This document shows, in pieces, positions 15,001 to 23,534 of a DNA stretch of 64,000 nt. Positions within the stretch are counted from its first letter, which is position 1; each line of letters starts with the position of its first letter. Source of the stretch: Actinomycetes bacterium (GTDB lineage: Bacteria > Actinomycetota > Actinomycetes > Mycobacteriales > Mycobacteriaceae); the NCBI GenBank assembly GCA_023432405.1, contig JAEYUQ010000002.1, positions 46,447 to 110,446 of the forward strand, written 5' to 3'. Both the position numbers and the translations under genes were made by a program. The notes below the pieces were generated by a model, which saw nothing but the letters and a program-made list of their open reading frames with translations, made no database searches and was not told the origin of the DNA.

Positions 15001-15945
15001 ATGACTTCAGCTCTTGCCCGTGGCTTAGCCACAGTGTTGACAGATGGAACGGTTCTTGATGCCTGGTTTCCCGCACCTGAGTTAACCCAGGACTCTCTCA
15101 CTGCGGGAACCGACCGTATAGATCCCGCCGAACTTGGCGAAGACATTGCTTCCTTGGCGGTCAGTGACCAGCTGCGAGGAACTACACGAGTGACCATAGA
15201 GACTCGCATCGCTGATGTGGATGAGGCACCCCGTGATACCTACGACGCCTACTTGCGCCTGCATCTTCTATCTCACCGTTTGGTGCGCCCGAACACTATA
15301 AACTTGGACGGTATCTTCGGCGTTCTCAACAACGTGGTGTGGACTAATCAAGGGCCATGCGAGGTAGACTCTTTCAACTCGATTCGCGCCAAGCTCGCTG
15401 CTCGAGGCCCTCTCACCATCATGCTCATTGACAAGTTTCCGCGGATGGTGGATTACGTGGTGCCTTCAGGAGTGCGCATTGGGAATGCTGACAGGATTCG
15501 CCTTGGTGCGTATCTCTCCCCGGGAACCACTGTCATGCATGAGGGCTTTGTTAACTTCAATGCGGGGACTCTTGGAGAGTCCATGATTGAAGGGCGTGTA
15601 TCCCAGGGCGTCGTTGTGGGGAACGGTTCAGATTTAGGCGGTTCTGCCTCCGTGATGGGAACGCTGTCCGGGGGCGGAAAACAGGTGGTGTCCATTGGTG
15701 AACGCTGCCTCATCGGAGCCAACGCCGGTATCGGTATTTCCTTGGGCAATGACTGCGTGGTGGAGGCAGGCCTCTACATCACCGCTGGAACTAAGGTACT
15801 CATGGACGGTACCGAGGTGAAAGCTCTGGAGCTTTCCGGTGCTGACAATGTACTCTTCCGCCGCAACTCTGTGAGCGGTGCTGTTGAAGCTGTGCCGTGG
15901 AAATCTGCTCGCGTGCAGCTCAACGCCGATTTACACGCAAACTAA
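15001..15945 (+). CDS. dapD: Tetrahydrodipicolinate N-succinyltransferase
   Basis: A 314-residue DapD of the actinobacterial type. It transfers succinyl from succinyl-CoA to tetrahydrodipicolinate in the succinylase branch of lysine/meso-diaminopimelate synthesis; DapE at 11261-12415 acts two steps later. Diagnostic segments of the left-handed beta-helix domain are intact: DKFPRMVDYVVPSG, VRLGAYLSPGTT-like IRLGAYLSPGTTVMHEGFV, MIEGRVSQGV, MGTLSGGGK and IGANAGIGISLG. The ATG follows a TAGTTT hexamer by 7 bases. This is the copy expected to be catalytically active. Confidence 0.93.
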   Translation: MTSALARGLATVLTDGTVLDAWFPAPELTQDSLTAGTDRIDPAELGEDIASLAVSDQLRGTTRVTIETRIADVDEAPRDTYDAYLRLHLLSHRLVRPNTINLDGIFGVLNNVVWTNQGPCEVDSFNSIRAKLAARGPLTIMLIDKFPRMVDYVVPSGVRIGNADRIRLGAYLSPGTTVMHEGFVNFNAGTLGESMIEGRVSQGVVVGNGSDLGGSASVMGTLSGGGKQVVSIGERCLIGANAGIGISLGNDCVVEAGLYITAGTKVLMDGTEVKALELSGADNVLFRRNSVSGAVEAVPWKSARVQLNADLHAN

Positions 15946-15950
15946 GCAGA

Positions 15951-16018
15951 AAAACCTGCACCACAGTGCCAGCTCAGGGGTAGTGTTCAGTGCCCACTAT
16001 GTCACCGTGGCAGGTTTT
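15951..16018. terminator. Long hairpin between convergent dapD and the 16002-16343 gene
   Basis: AAAACCTGC (15951-15959) pairs with GCAGGTTTT (16010-16018); further bulged pairing continues inward through CCACAGTG / CACCGTGG. The T-rich ends on both strands suit a bidirectional terminator. The right arm is also the last codons and stop of the minus-strand gene. Confidence 0.65.
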
Positions 16019-16343
16019 CCCATCTCAAGGTCAGACCTTGGCCTTCTAGTGCCTCAAAGGCTTGACTTGTTCCCCACTCTATGCCGTCAGCAACATCCTC
16101 ACCGCCAGAGGTAATGTCCACCGCAACGGTAGTTCCATCCGGCGCCGAGCTCACCTCCGTGACTGCCCAGCCGCCTCCGCCTCTGATGCCATTGCTATCT
16201 TGAGGTAGCTGAGCAAACCATGCGTCAACACCTCTGCGAGCATGGTCTCCAGAAACGGTCAGACGGACCGTCGCAAGGGAACCATCATTGTGAGGCGGCC
16301 GTGTCCATAACCAGTCATAGTCCATACGGTAGTGCTGATCCAT
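16002..16343 (-). CDS. Conserved-looking hypothetical protein, 113 residues
   Basis: Not recognised. A soluble, tryptophan-containing protein starting MDQHYRMDYDWLWTRPP and rich in beta-favouring segments (ATVRLTVSGDH, WAVTEVSS, TVAVDITS). The frame could begin with TTG at 16397 just after the ftsY stop, but the ATG at 16343 is preferred because it lies exactly 7 bases after a TAGGCT -10 element (16356-16351), the pattern seen at other genes here. It is thus likely transcribed independently of ftsY. Confidence 0.65.
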   Translation of the reverse strand: MDQHYRMDYDWLWTRPPHNDGSLATVRLTVSGDHARRGVDAWFAQLPQDSNGIRGGGGWAVTEVSSAPDGTTVAVDITSGGEDVADGIEWGTSQAFEALEGQGLTLRWENLPR

Positions 16344-16350
16344 AACCCAC

Positions 16351-16356
16351 AGCCTA
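16351..16356 (-). promoter_or_regulatory. -10 element for the leaderless 16002-16343 gene
   Basis: TAGGCT on the minus strand, 7 bases before ATG 16343; no ribosome-binding site is present. Confidence 0.55.
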
Positions 16357-16399
16357 GCCCCAAGGAGTGCTTTCTCAGGCGGTGCAGCACAGCACAACT

Positions 16400-17920
16400 C
16401 TAGGCCAGAAGGGCGTCGATAAAGCTCTCCACTTCAAAGGGAGCCAAATCATCAGCGCCCTCGCCCAAGCCCACAAGCTTTACTGGCACCTTCAGTTCCT
16501 CCTGCACCTGGAACACAATGCCCCCCTTGGCTGATCCGTCCAGCTTGGTGAGCACCACACCAGTGATGTCCACCACGTTCTTGAAGGTGCGCGCCTGAGT
16601 AAGTCCGTTTTGGCCTACCGTGGCGTCCAGCACCAGGAGAACCTCATCCACCGATGCTTTCTTCTCCACCACACGCTTGATCTTCCCCAGCTGATCCATG
16701 AGCCCGACCTCTGTGTGAAGACGTCCAGCGGTATCAATGAGTACAACATCTACGTTTTCAGCAATACCGCGTGACACTGCATCAAAAGCGACAGCGGCGG
16801 GATCTGCTCCTTCTTTTCCTCGAACTGTTGCAGCTCCAACACGCTTGCCCCAGGCCTCCAGCTGATCGGCAGCAGCCGCACGGAAAGTATCTGCAGCACC
16901 AAAGACAACGGAGTGCCCCATTGACACCAGAACGCGCCCAAGCTTGCCGGTGGTGGTGGTTTTACCCGTTCCATTGACACCCACCATGAGAATTACCGCA
17001 GGTTTACCCTCATAGGGCATGGCCTTGATAGAACGATCAAGCTGCGGTTGGCAGGCTTCAACAAGCACCTCTCGAAGCATTCCTCGGGCCTCTTCTTCAC
17101 TGGAAACACCCCGTTCTGCCACAATTTCTCGTAGCTTATCCACAACCTTCATGGTCACTGCTGAACCGAGATCTGCCGAGATGAGGGTGTCCTCAATCTC
17201 CTCCCACGCATCCTCATCCAGATCACCGGCAGAGAGCATACCGAGAACGCTCTTCCCGAACACGTTGTTGGACTTAGCCAGTCGCCCTCTCAGTTTTCCT
17301 AAGCGCCCTGCAGCTGGGGCAATCTCATCACGTGGTGTCTCATCTACAACAGTTGCTGCAGGCGCACCTTCCTCAGTATTCCCGCCCTCAGAGGGGTCAC
17401 TTTTTGACTCCTGGGATCCTGAATCCTCATGAGGCTGGTCTGTGTGTTCCTCATCCGGCACACCGACCTCGTCCTCAGGGGCCTGTACGGCTGGCTCTGA
17501 GGTCAGAGTAACTGCATCCGTGCTTTCTTCTGTTTCATCGGCAACGGTATCCTCATGGTGATCTGAGACTGCCTCATCCTGCACATCTGCCTGGGCTTCT
17601 TGTGCTTCTTGAACCTCTACCTCAGAGGTGGAATGAGTTTCAGCAGACAATAGTGAGGCTGAAGGAGCCATCTGCGTTGATCTCAGAGGTTGAGCTTGCT
17701 TTTCCTGGGAGGTAGCCCCAGCAGCCTCGAAACTAAAACCACCCTTAGCCTGGTAGTTTCCAGACTTCTCTTCCTGAGTAAGTTCCTTGGGCTCGGCGGG
17801 TTTCTGGAAACTGACCTGCTTGGTCTTGGAACGTTTGAGACCAGCCACAACAGCCAAGACAACAAGTAGTGCGATAACCACTACCGCCGCTAAGAGAAGC
17901 AATGCGTATTGAGAACTCAT
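16400..17920 (-). CDS. ftsY: Signal recognition particle receptor FtsY
   Basis: A 506-residue SRP GTPase that docks SRP-ribosome complexes to the membrane translocon. The N-terminus has a transmembrane helix (about residues 5-27) followed by a long acidic, low-complexity A region (to about 200), as in actinobacterial FtsY. The NG domain then shows G1 GVNGTGKTTTTGKL, DTFRAAAADQL, G3 DTAGRLHTE and G4 TKLDGSAKGG. It is in the smc-ftsY neighbourhood known from mycobacteria, here separated from smc by a phosphate transporter and other genes. Its stop is only 2 bases before a possible TTG of the next gene. Confidence 0.95.
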   Translation of the reverse strand: MSSQYALLLLAAVVVIALLVVLAVVAGLKRSKTKQVSFQKPAEPKELTQEEKSGNYQAKGGFSFEAAGATSQEKQAQPLRSTQMAPSASLLSAETHSTSEVEVQEAQEAQADVQDEAVSDHHEDTVADETEESTDAVTLTSEPAVQAPEDEVGVPDEEHTDQPHEDSGSQESKSDPSEGGNTEEGAPAATVVDETPRDEIAPAAGRLGKLRGRLAKSNNVFGKSVLGMLSAGDLDEDAWEEIEDTLISADLGSAVTMKVVDKLREIVAERGVSSEEEARGMLREVLVEACQPQLDRSIKAMPYEGKPAVILMVGVNGTGKTTTTGKLGRVLVSMGHSVVFGAADTFRAAAADQLEAWGKRVGAATVRGKEGADPAAVAFDAVSRGIAENVDVVLIDTAGRLHTEVGLMDQLGKIKRVVEKKASVDEVLLVLDATVGQNGLTQARTFKNVVDITGVVLTKLDGSAKGGIVFQVQEELKVPVKLVGLGEGADDLAPFEVESFIDALLA

Positions 17921-17957
17921 GCTCTCTATAGTGGCATTAAATTCCGGGAATTACACC

Positions 17958-18182
17958 TTACCGCAGCCAGCCAAAGCTCAGAAGAAATTGCTCGACGGCA
18001 AGGTAATCATCAGCAGACGGAGCACGCCCCGTTACTGTCTTGTAAACGTCAAGGATTTCACTCCTACAGGCAGGAACTGTATCCTGCCTCCACAGCATCT
18101 CTGCAACCAGTGAGGTATAATCCACTGGCTCCAGAACATCAAGTCCGGTCTTGGTGGGGAAAATCTCTGTAAAAGCAATCAT
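17958..18182 (-). CDS. Hypothetical protein, 74 residues
   Basis: Not recognised. A small, soluble, mostly helical protein (start MIAFTEIFPTKTGLDVLEP, end QFLLSFGWLR). The frame extends to 18278, but the ATG at 18182 has AAAGGAG 8 bases upstream and a promoter-like pair at 18211-18239, so the shorter form is chosen. It ends 38 bases before the ftsY start, so it may be the first gene of an ftsY transcript. Confidence 0.6.
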   Translation of the reverse strand: MIAFTEIFPTKTGLDVLEPVDYTSLVAEMLWRQDTVPACRSEILDVYKTVTGRAPSADDYLAVEQFLLSFGWLR

Positions 18183-18210
18183 GGGGGTCACTCCTTTCTT
18201 GGTCCCACGT

Positions 18211-18239
18211 AGAGTAACACCCCATAATGTTAAATGCAA
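18211..18239 (-). promoter_or_regulatory. Probable promoter of the 74-residue protein gene and ftsY
   Basis: On the minus strand TTGCAT (18239-18234) and TACTCT (18216-18211) with a 17-base spacer, 28 bases before the start codon at 18182. Confidence 0.5.
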
Positions 18240-18291
18240 TTCATATACTGTTAACTTTTCAGTAACCTTCACGCTCAAGCAGCGTCAGATT

Positions 18292-18591
18292 CTAAGCCCC
18301 AGTGTGCACGCCGAAAATGTCCCAGCCGCTGTAGTGATAGATGGTCTCCTTAGCCACCCAGAGGATTGCAACGAAGACAATCACCGCCAAGAGAGCATAG
18401 ATAAGCCATCCTAGAACCTGCATAGAGCGAGAAGCCGGCGTGTCATCCACAACGACGCCGCGTGCATCACGGATCGGATCACCCGTCATGCATCGCATTC
18501 CCAGGGCAAAGAGGATAGGAACTCCAGCACCCAAGACCAAAGCCACAATAAACACTCGAACAATTGCAATCAACATTTCTGCAACAGTCAT
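18292..18591 (-). CDS. Small two-helix membrane protein beside the phosphate transporter
   Basis: 99 residues with two hydrophobic helices (about 7-32 and 57-80) joined by a charged loop (GDPIRDARGVVVDDTP). It starts 17 bases after the pit gene on the same strand. The pairing is the same as Rv0545c (pitA)-Rv0544c in M. tuberculosis, which suggests it belongs with the transporter. No function is established. Confidence 0.75.
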   Translation of the reverse strand: MTVAEMLIAIVRVFIVALVLGAGVPILFALGMRCMTGDPIRDARGVVVDDTPASRSMQVLGWLIYALLAVIVFVAILWVAKETIYHYSGWDIFGVHTGA

Positions 18592-18608
18592 CAGTTCAGC
18601 TCCTTGCT

Positions 18609-19865
18609 CTATCGTGTCGCCGAGGTGGCTACGGTTCGGATATCTGCCACATGAGACTGGGGCTCCATAGAGGAATCAACAGTTTCAGAGTCCTCAGCCC
18701 ACTCTTGGTTCACATTGTTGGCGTGAACTGGGTTACGCCGCGAGCGTAGGAAGATAAGGGCTATCAGGACCAAAAGAATAACGAGATCCACCATCACACC
18801 CAGGAAGGGAGTGGTCAGAATGCCTACAACATGAGCAATCCACCAGGTTGCAAAACCAACTATGGCAGCACAGGGAAGAGTAATCAGCCAAGCTGCCACC
18901 ATGCGCATAGCAACACCCCACCGAACATTCGCACCGCGTTTACCAATCCCGGTACCCAAGATGGAACCCGTGGCAACATGAGTAGTAGACAGCGCCATAC
19001 CAGCAGATGCTGAGGTCAAAATGATGGCTGCTGAGGTGGCTTCCGCAGCCATACCTTGAGGAGACTCGATTTCTACCAAGCCTTTACCCAAGGTACGAAT
19101 CACTCGCCACCCTCCTGACATGGTTCCTAAGCCGATAGCCAAAGCACAGGCCAGGATTACCCAGAACGGAATATGTTGGTCCGGATGAGCCTCACCCGCC
19201 GCAATGAGAGCAAGGAAAATCACGCCCATTGTTTTCTGGGCATCTCCGGCACCATGTGCCAATGACACCAAACTGGCGGTGACCACTTGACCATGACGAA
19301 AATGCTCATTCTTCACACGGTGAGGAATAGTGTTCGTAATCCAGTACACAAAAAATGTGGCGATTCCAGAAACGGCGGCGGCAATGATAGGAGCCACAAG
19401 GGCCGGAATAATGATCTTTCCAATGATGGAGGACCACTCCACACCAGAGGCGCCCATCGCCGCAAAAGCAGCACCAATCATGCCACCGAAAAGAGCATGG
19501 GAGGAACTGGACGGCAGTCCGAGCAACCAGGTAAAGAGATTCCAGAGCACCGCGCCGATAAGCGCGGTAAACACTACAGTCAGAAGTCCGCTGCCTCCCA
19601 GGGGAACACCGTCAGCCCCTAGCGTCACCAGATCATAAGAGTCCAGATTGACAATGCCCTTGGCCACAGTTGCCGCCACATTAACGGAGAGAAAAGCGCC
19701 CACCACATTCAAAATGGCGGAAATGGTCACCGCAACTTTGGGGGAGAGTGCCTCTGTGGCTATGGAGGTGGCCATAGCGTTGGCTGTGTCATGAAAACCA
19801 TTGGTGAAGTCGAACATCAGCGCAGTAACAACTACTACTGCCAGGATGATTAATGCTGTATCCAA
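18609..19865 (-). CDS. pit: Low-affinity inorganic phosphate transporter, Pit family
   Basis: A 418-residue multi-pass membrane protein of the PiT family. The two inverted family signatures are intact: FDFTNGFHDTANAMATSIAT near the N-terminus and SLAHGAGDAQKTMGV in the middle. It imports phosphate as a metal-phosphate complex driven by protons. The C-terminus is a cytoplasmic tail with no extra domain. It lies between the 1147-residue unknown gene and the small membrane protein gene. Confidence 0.92.
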   Translation of the reverse strand: MDTALIILAVVVVTALMFDFTNGFHDTANAMATSIATEALSPKVAVTISAILNVVGAFLSVNVAATVAKGIVNLDSYDLVTLGADGVPLGGSGLLTVVFTALIGAVLWNLFTWLLGLPSSSSHALFGGMIGAAFAAMGASGVEWSSIIGKIIIPALVAPIIAAAVSGIATFFVYWITNTIPHRVKNEHFRHGQVVTASLVSLAHGAGDAQKTMGVIFLALIAAGEAHPDQHIPFWVILACALAIGLGTMSGGWRVIRTLGKGLVEIESPQGMAAEATSAAIILTSASAGMALSTTHVATGSILGTGIGKRGANVRWGVAMRMVAAWLITLPCAAIVGFATWWIAHVVGILTTPFLGVMVDLVILLVLIALIFLRSRRNPVHANNVNQEWAEDSETVDSSMEPQSHVADIRTVATSATR

Positions 19866-20000
19866 GACCGATCCTTACAACAAACTCAGTCATCAAACAC
19901 GGTTACCCCGGCGACTGTAGCGGGCACGCCCTACCAGCTATTTGCAGCCAAACAACACAAGAGTGAATATTACGTGAACTGTTAGTGTCCGGGGGCGTCG

Positions 20001-23000
20001 CTAAGGAATCACAGATCCACCGGAGAGGTGAGAAATCACCATCGCCTCGGCAGCAATTATGTCACCGATAACCAAGTCAGGAACCACGTTTGCAAGCTGC
20101 GTCCACCCGGGGAGAGCTTTATCAAGAGTGCGAGATTTTCCTAAGAGGCCGTGTGCATGGATTCGGGCTGCAAGCGCGAAGGACATGGAGATAGCCGGAG
20201 TAAGAGCCCAAAAATTCACTGGATTCTCTGTGTCTACACCGCTGAGCTTGTCGAAACGAACCCGGGCGGACGTGTAGAGCGCTCGGTTAGTGGCTCGCAA
20301 CGCTCGTAAGAGTTTTGCGGCGGGTTTGACTAGCCCCTCCTTCCCAACCAGGGCGTTGAGCTCTTCCCTATGTTTGAAGGCTTCAAAAACAGCGATGATA
20401 CGTGAACCGTCATCCATGATGTGACCTGGCACAACCTCAGCGTTACTGAAGAACATCTCCAGAAGAGACTGCTGCTGAGCTTCAGTCATCGCTGCAATCA
20501 TGACTGTCTGGCGATCAATACAGGCAGAATCCAGGGTGTTATCGCGGCCAGTCCGCAACGTGGAGACAAGGTTGGAACCTCCCCGTTGCGCAATCTCACG
20601 CATCAGAGCTTGAGCGGAAAAATCCTGAACTGGATGGGCAGTATCCACGTTAATGCCGTCTCCGGATCCACGGGAAGCCTCAGAGGTTGATCCTATGGCG
20701 TCACGCAGACAGCCAAGTAACCCCAGGAGCCCTAACCAATCATGGGCACTGGTAGAGGGTGTTGCACCATGAAACTCCTCAACCACCAAACCGCTGGAAA
20801 TGAACAGTCCAGACTGAAGTTTCGTAGGAACCAGAGACTGCGACAACGCCTGGAGTGATGCCCAAGGATGGGCTTTAAGCACAGCGGTTGCTCGCGAGTC
20901 ACCAAAATCCCAGATTGTGCTCAACACCGAGGGGTCGGTGGGAACAGTCTGAGTTTCTCCCGCGAGAAATGCTGATAGCTGGGTTAAAGGCTCCGATTGA
21001 GCTGCATAGTATCCGGGCTGATCGGCAGTCAAAGCACCGGGGATAGGGTTTCGCGGAGGCCAGAAATTGGTGAAAGGATCTGCAGACAGGGCAAAGAGGT
21101 GAAGGCAACCGGCATTCACTAAGTCCTCAGACAGAGGAACCCTCGGTCCAGTGACCTGAAGTTCACGTGCTGGTATCCACGGAGCGGTATCTGCCCAGAC
21201 CCACAGTGTGATGTCCTGTTCCTTGGCGACGCCCTCCAACACCAGGTCACCAGCATCAATACTGACACCACTGACCAGAGGCTCAGAGGCAATACGAGCT
21301 AGAGTGAAGGACACTTTTCGGTTATTGAGCTGATCAATCCACTCCAACTCCATAGAACACCCAGGAGTTCCGGCGCTAAGCCCACGAGCGGGAACTGTCC
21401 AGGTCAGACCACCGTCTTCGGAGTTTAAGGATTCAGTAAAAAGCGGGGACCCGTGGCGATTCCGAATAGAAATCCGTGGAGTGAGGATTCCCCCGGCGCC
21501 TCGAACACGTATGACCCCGTTACTATCGAGCGCACGCGGAAGCAGTGTCAGTGGTGTGGTACGCCACAGCGGGGGAAGATCAACCAGAGGAAGCTCAAAG
21601 CTCATTCGTGGAGGGGTAAAACGCAGGGGAAGCTGATCTCCCTCCTCGGTGTTCACCAGGACATCTGCCCCTGCGGCGTCGGAGGCAACAGTCACCGTGG
21701 ACTGAGATACCTCGAAGGGTTTGTCGCCGTGAGAAATGTGCATTGTAGCCGGAGAAAGCCCACCATGAGCAGGAATCCGAACAGAAAGACCGCCCATATC
21801 CACCGTGGCTGACAGCCCTTCAACAATGGCGAAGCGATGTCTGAAAGATTCGTTGCGAGGTCCTCTCAGACGGACCAAATACTCCCCCACCCACGGTTGC
21901 TCGTAGGCCTCCGGGTCAAAGATGGCAACACTTCCGCCCTTTGAGAGAACTTCCACGGTTTCTGGTTCCACAACCTCTTCCCCGGAGGTATGTCGCCCAG
22001 CGTAGGCAGAGATTGACAACTCCCACGTCTCATCTTGTCCAGAGTACGTAGGAGGAAAGTTCACACTCAGGCTTTCTGAATACACCTCCAAACCAGACAC
22101 AGAACGCAGATACGGAACCTTTGCCTGTTGAGGATCCACAAACTGAACGCGACGCCGCGGATCAATACTGCGCGCCGGATTTCGAGGAGAGCTCTGCTGG
22201 CCTGGCTGCAACACTTGCAGAGAGTTGGCTAACGCGGCGTCGACAAGACGAGCAGACCACCCCACCCACCCGAGCACGTCGAAAGACTCCAGCACTGGGA
22301 GCTCTTCCTCGGAAATAACATCGAAGAGTCTGGAATCAGCAGGAGCTACCACCCAAAAGTGGGAATGGTGGAGAGCTACTTTATCTGTGAGGTCTTGCCC
22401 ATTGAGCGCAAAGATGAGAACCGGATCCTCGCCGTGGACCACTCGAACTGTCCACTGAATCGAGTTAGTCAGGTCTGTCACGGTGATACGACGAATCTGG
22501 TGCTCAACGGAGATGTCCAGAGGAGCCGCATAGGTAGGTTCTCCCCAGGCAGGTCCAGTACGAAGAAGACGGCGAACTCCCCCAAGATTGACTTTCCAAT
22601 CCACCTCCGGAAGCACACCGGAAGATACCCGCTGTTCAGGCAGGCGCAGACATATCCGTCGCCGGGTGGTATCCAGAATGAGTCTGGGCCGCATCTCGCG
22701 GGTGGCAATGCCGACAGCGTGGCGTCGATCAGGGGTGCCCACAGGGCGTTCACGAAGCTCAGCAACCACTAATTCAGATACCACCGGTGGCAGTTGCGGC
22801 TCCAAGGCTCCACGATCTCGATCCAACCATGAGGTGACATGGCGTTGAGAAAACTCCTGGAGGGCTAAGACACCGTCCAAGAGGTGCTGAAGATACTCGG
22901 GGGCTAGACGTGCTGCCCGTGATGCAAGAGGCAAAGAACTGTCAGAGAGCACGGCAACGGCATTGCCGGGATCAGACTCCACAAGCTCAATGATGTCCGG

Positions 23001-23444
23001 GATTTCAGCGGCAGCTAATCCGGCATGGACGGCAAGAATATCCAAGAGATCGGAGCTGGGAACCACCAGATTAAGCGACTTGCACAAGCGTGGAATTACC
23101 TCACGAAGTACTGAGTCCGCTTCTGTGGCAGGAAGAGCGGTCAGGCCCAAGCCAGCCAGATATTCCTCAGCCAGATGCGTGGGATCAACCAGGCGGGAAG
23201 CGCGCCCGCACACAGTGGTAACGGCAGTTGCTGGTGTGATGGCTAATAGTTCTTCGAGGTGAGCACCGGCTGCAATTTGACGATTAATGAAAGCACCGTA
23301 AAAACGGGTGATTTTTTCCAGCTCATCGGCATCAATATTGGCATCCGGGAAGTAGTCCACGAAGCTTAGTTGCTCAGCAAGTTCAAGCTCTCGCTGAGAG
23401 GCCCATACCAACAATGAATCGCTTATGTCCGCGAACGGAGTCAT
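20001..23444 (-). CDS. Unrecognised 1147-residue protein downstream of smc
   Basis: I do not recognise this family. The first 200 residues are mostly helical (LELAEQLSFVDYF; HLLDGVLALQEF). Residues about 250-760 are beta-rich, with repeated sandwich-like stretches (ETWELSISAYAGRH; SVRIPAHGGLSPATMHISHG; LEWIDQLNNRKVSFTLA) reminiscent of Ig-like folds. The last 300 residues are helical again (EAFKHREELNALVGKEG; AARIHAHGLLGKS). No signal peptide, transmembrane helix, Walker or nuclease motif is visible, so it is likely cytoplasmic. It starts 90 bases after smc on the same strand. A long hypothetical gene between smc and ftsY is, as I recall, also present in C. glutamicum. Confidence 0.7.
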   Translation of the reverse strand: MTPFADISDSLLVWASQRELELAEQLSFVDYFPDANIDADELEKITRFYGAFINRQIAAGAHLEELLAITPATAVTTVCGRASRLVDPTHLAEEYLAGLGLTALPATEADSVLREVIPRLCKSLNLVVPSSDLLDILAVHAGLAAAEIPDIIELVESDPGNAVAVLSDSSLPLASRAARLAPEYLQHLLDGVLALQEFSQRHVTSWLDRDRGALEPQLPPVVSELVVAELRERPVGTPDRRHAVGIATREMRPRLILDTTRRRICLRLPEQRVSSGVLPEVDWKVNLGGVRRLLRTGPAWGEPTYAAPLDISVEHQIRRITVTDLTNSIQWTVRVVHGEDPVLIFALNGQDLTDKVALHHSHFWVVAPADSRLFDVISEEELPVLESFDVLGWVGWSARLVDAALANSLQVLQPGQQSSPRNPARSIDPRRRVQFVDPQQAKVPYLRSVSGLEVYSESLSVNFPPTYSGQDETWELSISAYAGRHTSGEEVVEPETVEVLSKGGSVAIFDPEAYEQPWVGEYLVRLRGPRNESFRHRFAIVEGLSATVDMGGLSVRIPAHGGLSPATMHISHGDKPFEVSQSTVTVASDAAGADVLVNTEEGDQLPLRFTPPRMSFELPLVDLPPLWRTTPLTLLPRALDSNGVIRVRGAGGILTPRISIRNRHGSPLFTESLNSEDGGLTWTVPARGLSAGTPGCSMELEWIDQLNNRKVSFTLARIASEPLVSGVSIDAGDLVLEGVAKEQDITLWVWADTAPWIPARELQVTGPRVPLSEDLVNAGCLHLFALSADPFTNFWPPRNPIPGALTADQPGYYAAQSEPLTQLSAFLAGETQTVPTDPSVLSTIWDFGDSRATAVLKAHPWASLQALSQSLVPTKLQSGLFISSGLVVEEFHGATPSTSAHDWLGLLGLLGCLRDAIGSTSEASRGSGDGINVDTAHPVQDFSAQALMREIAQRGGSNLVSTLRTGRDNTLDSACIDRQTVMIAAMTEAQQQSLLEMFFSNAEVVPGHIMDDGSRIIAVFEAFKHREELNALVGKEGLVKPAAKLLRALRATNRALYTSARVRFDKLSGVDTENPVNFWALTPAISMSFALAARIHAHGLLGKSRTLDKALPGWTQLANVVPDLVIGDIIAAEAMVISHLSGGSVIP

Positions 23445-23534
23445 ACGAGCTAGATCCTCGACTTTCTACCACTCTGTAGCTTCAGCACACTCTTCAATTT
23501 CGGCACACTCACAGCTAAGGCTACCTGCCAACTA

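Noticed and set aside
16344..16397. TTG-initiated extension of the 113-residue protein
   Set aside because: No ribosome-binding site, and the extension is Cys/Ala/Pro-rich without pattern; the TAGGCT-7-ATG arrangement supports 16343.
20001..23444. Reading the large unknown gene as a phage-defence component because of its size and unknown fold
   Set aside because: No nuclease, helicase, protease or sensor motif is visible and it sits in a housekeeping locus, so a defence label would be invented.
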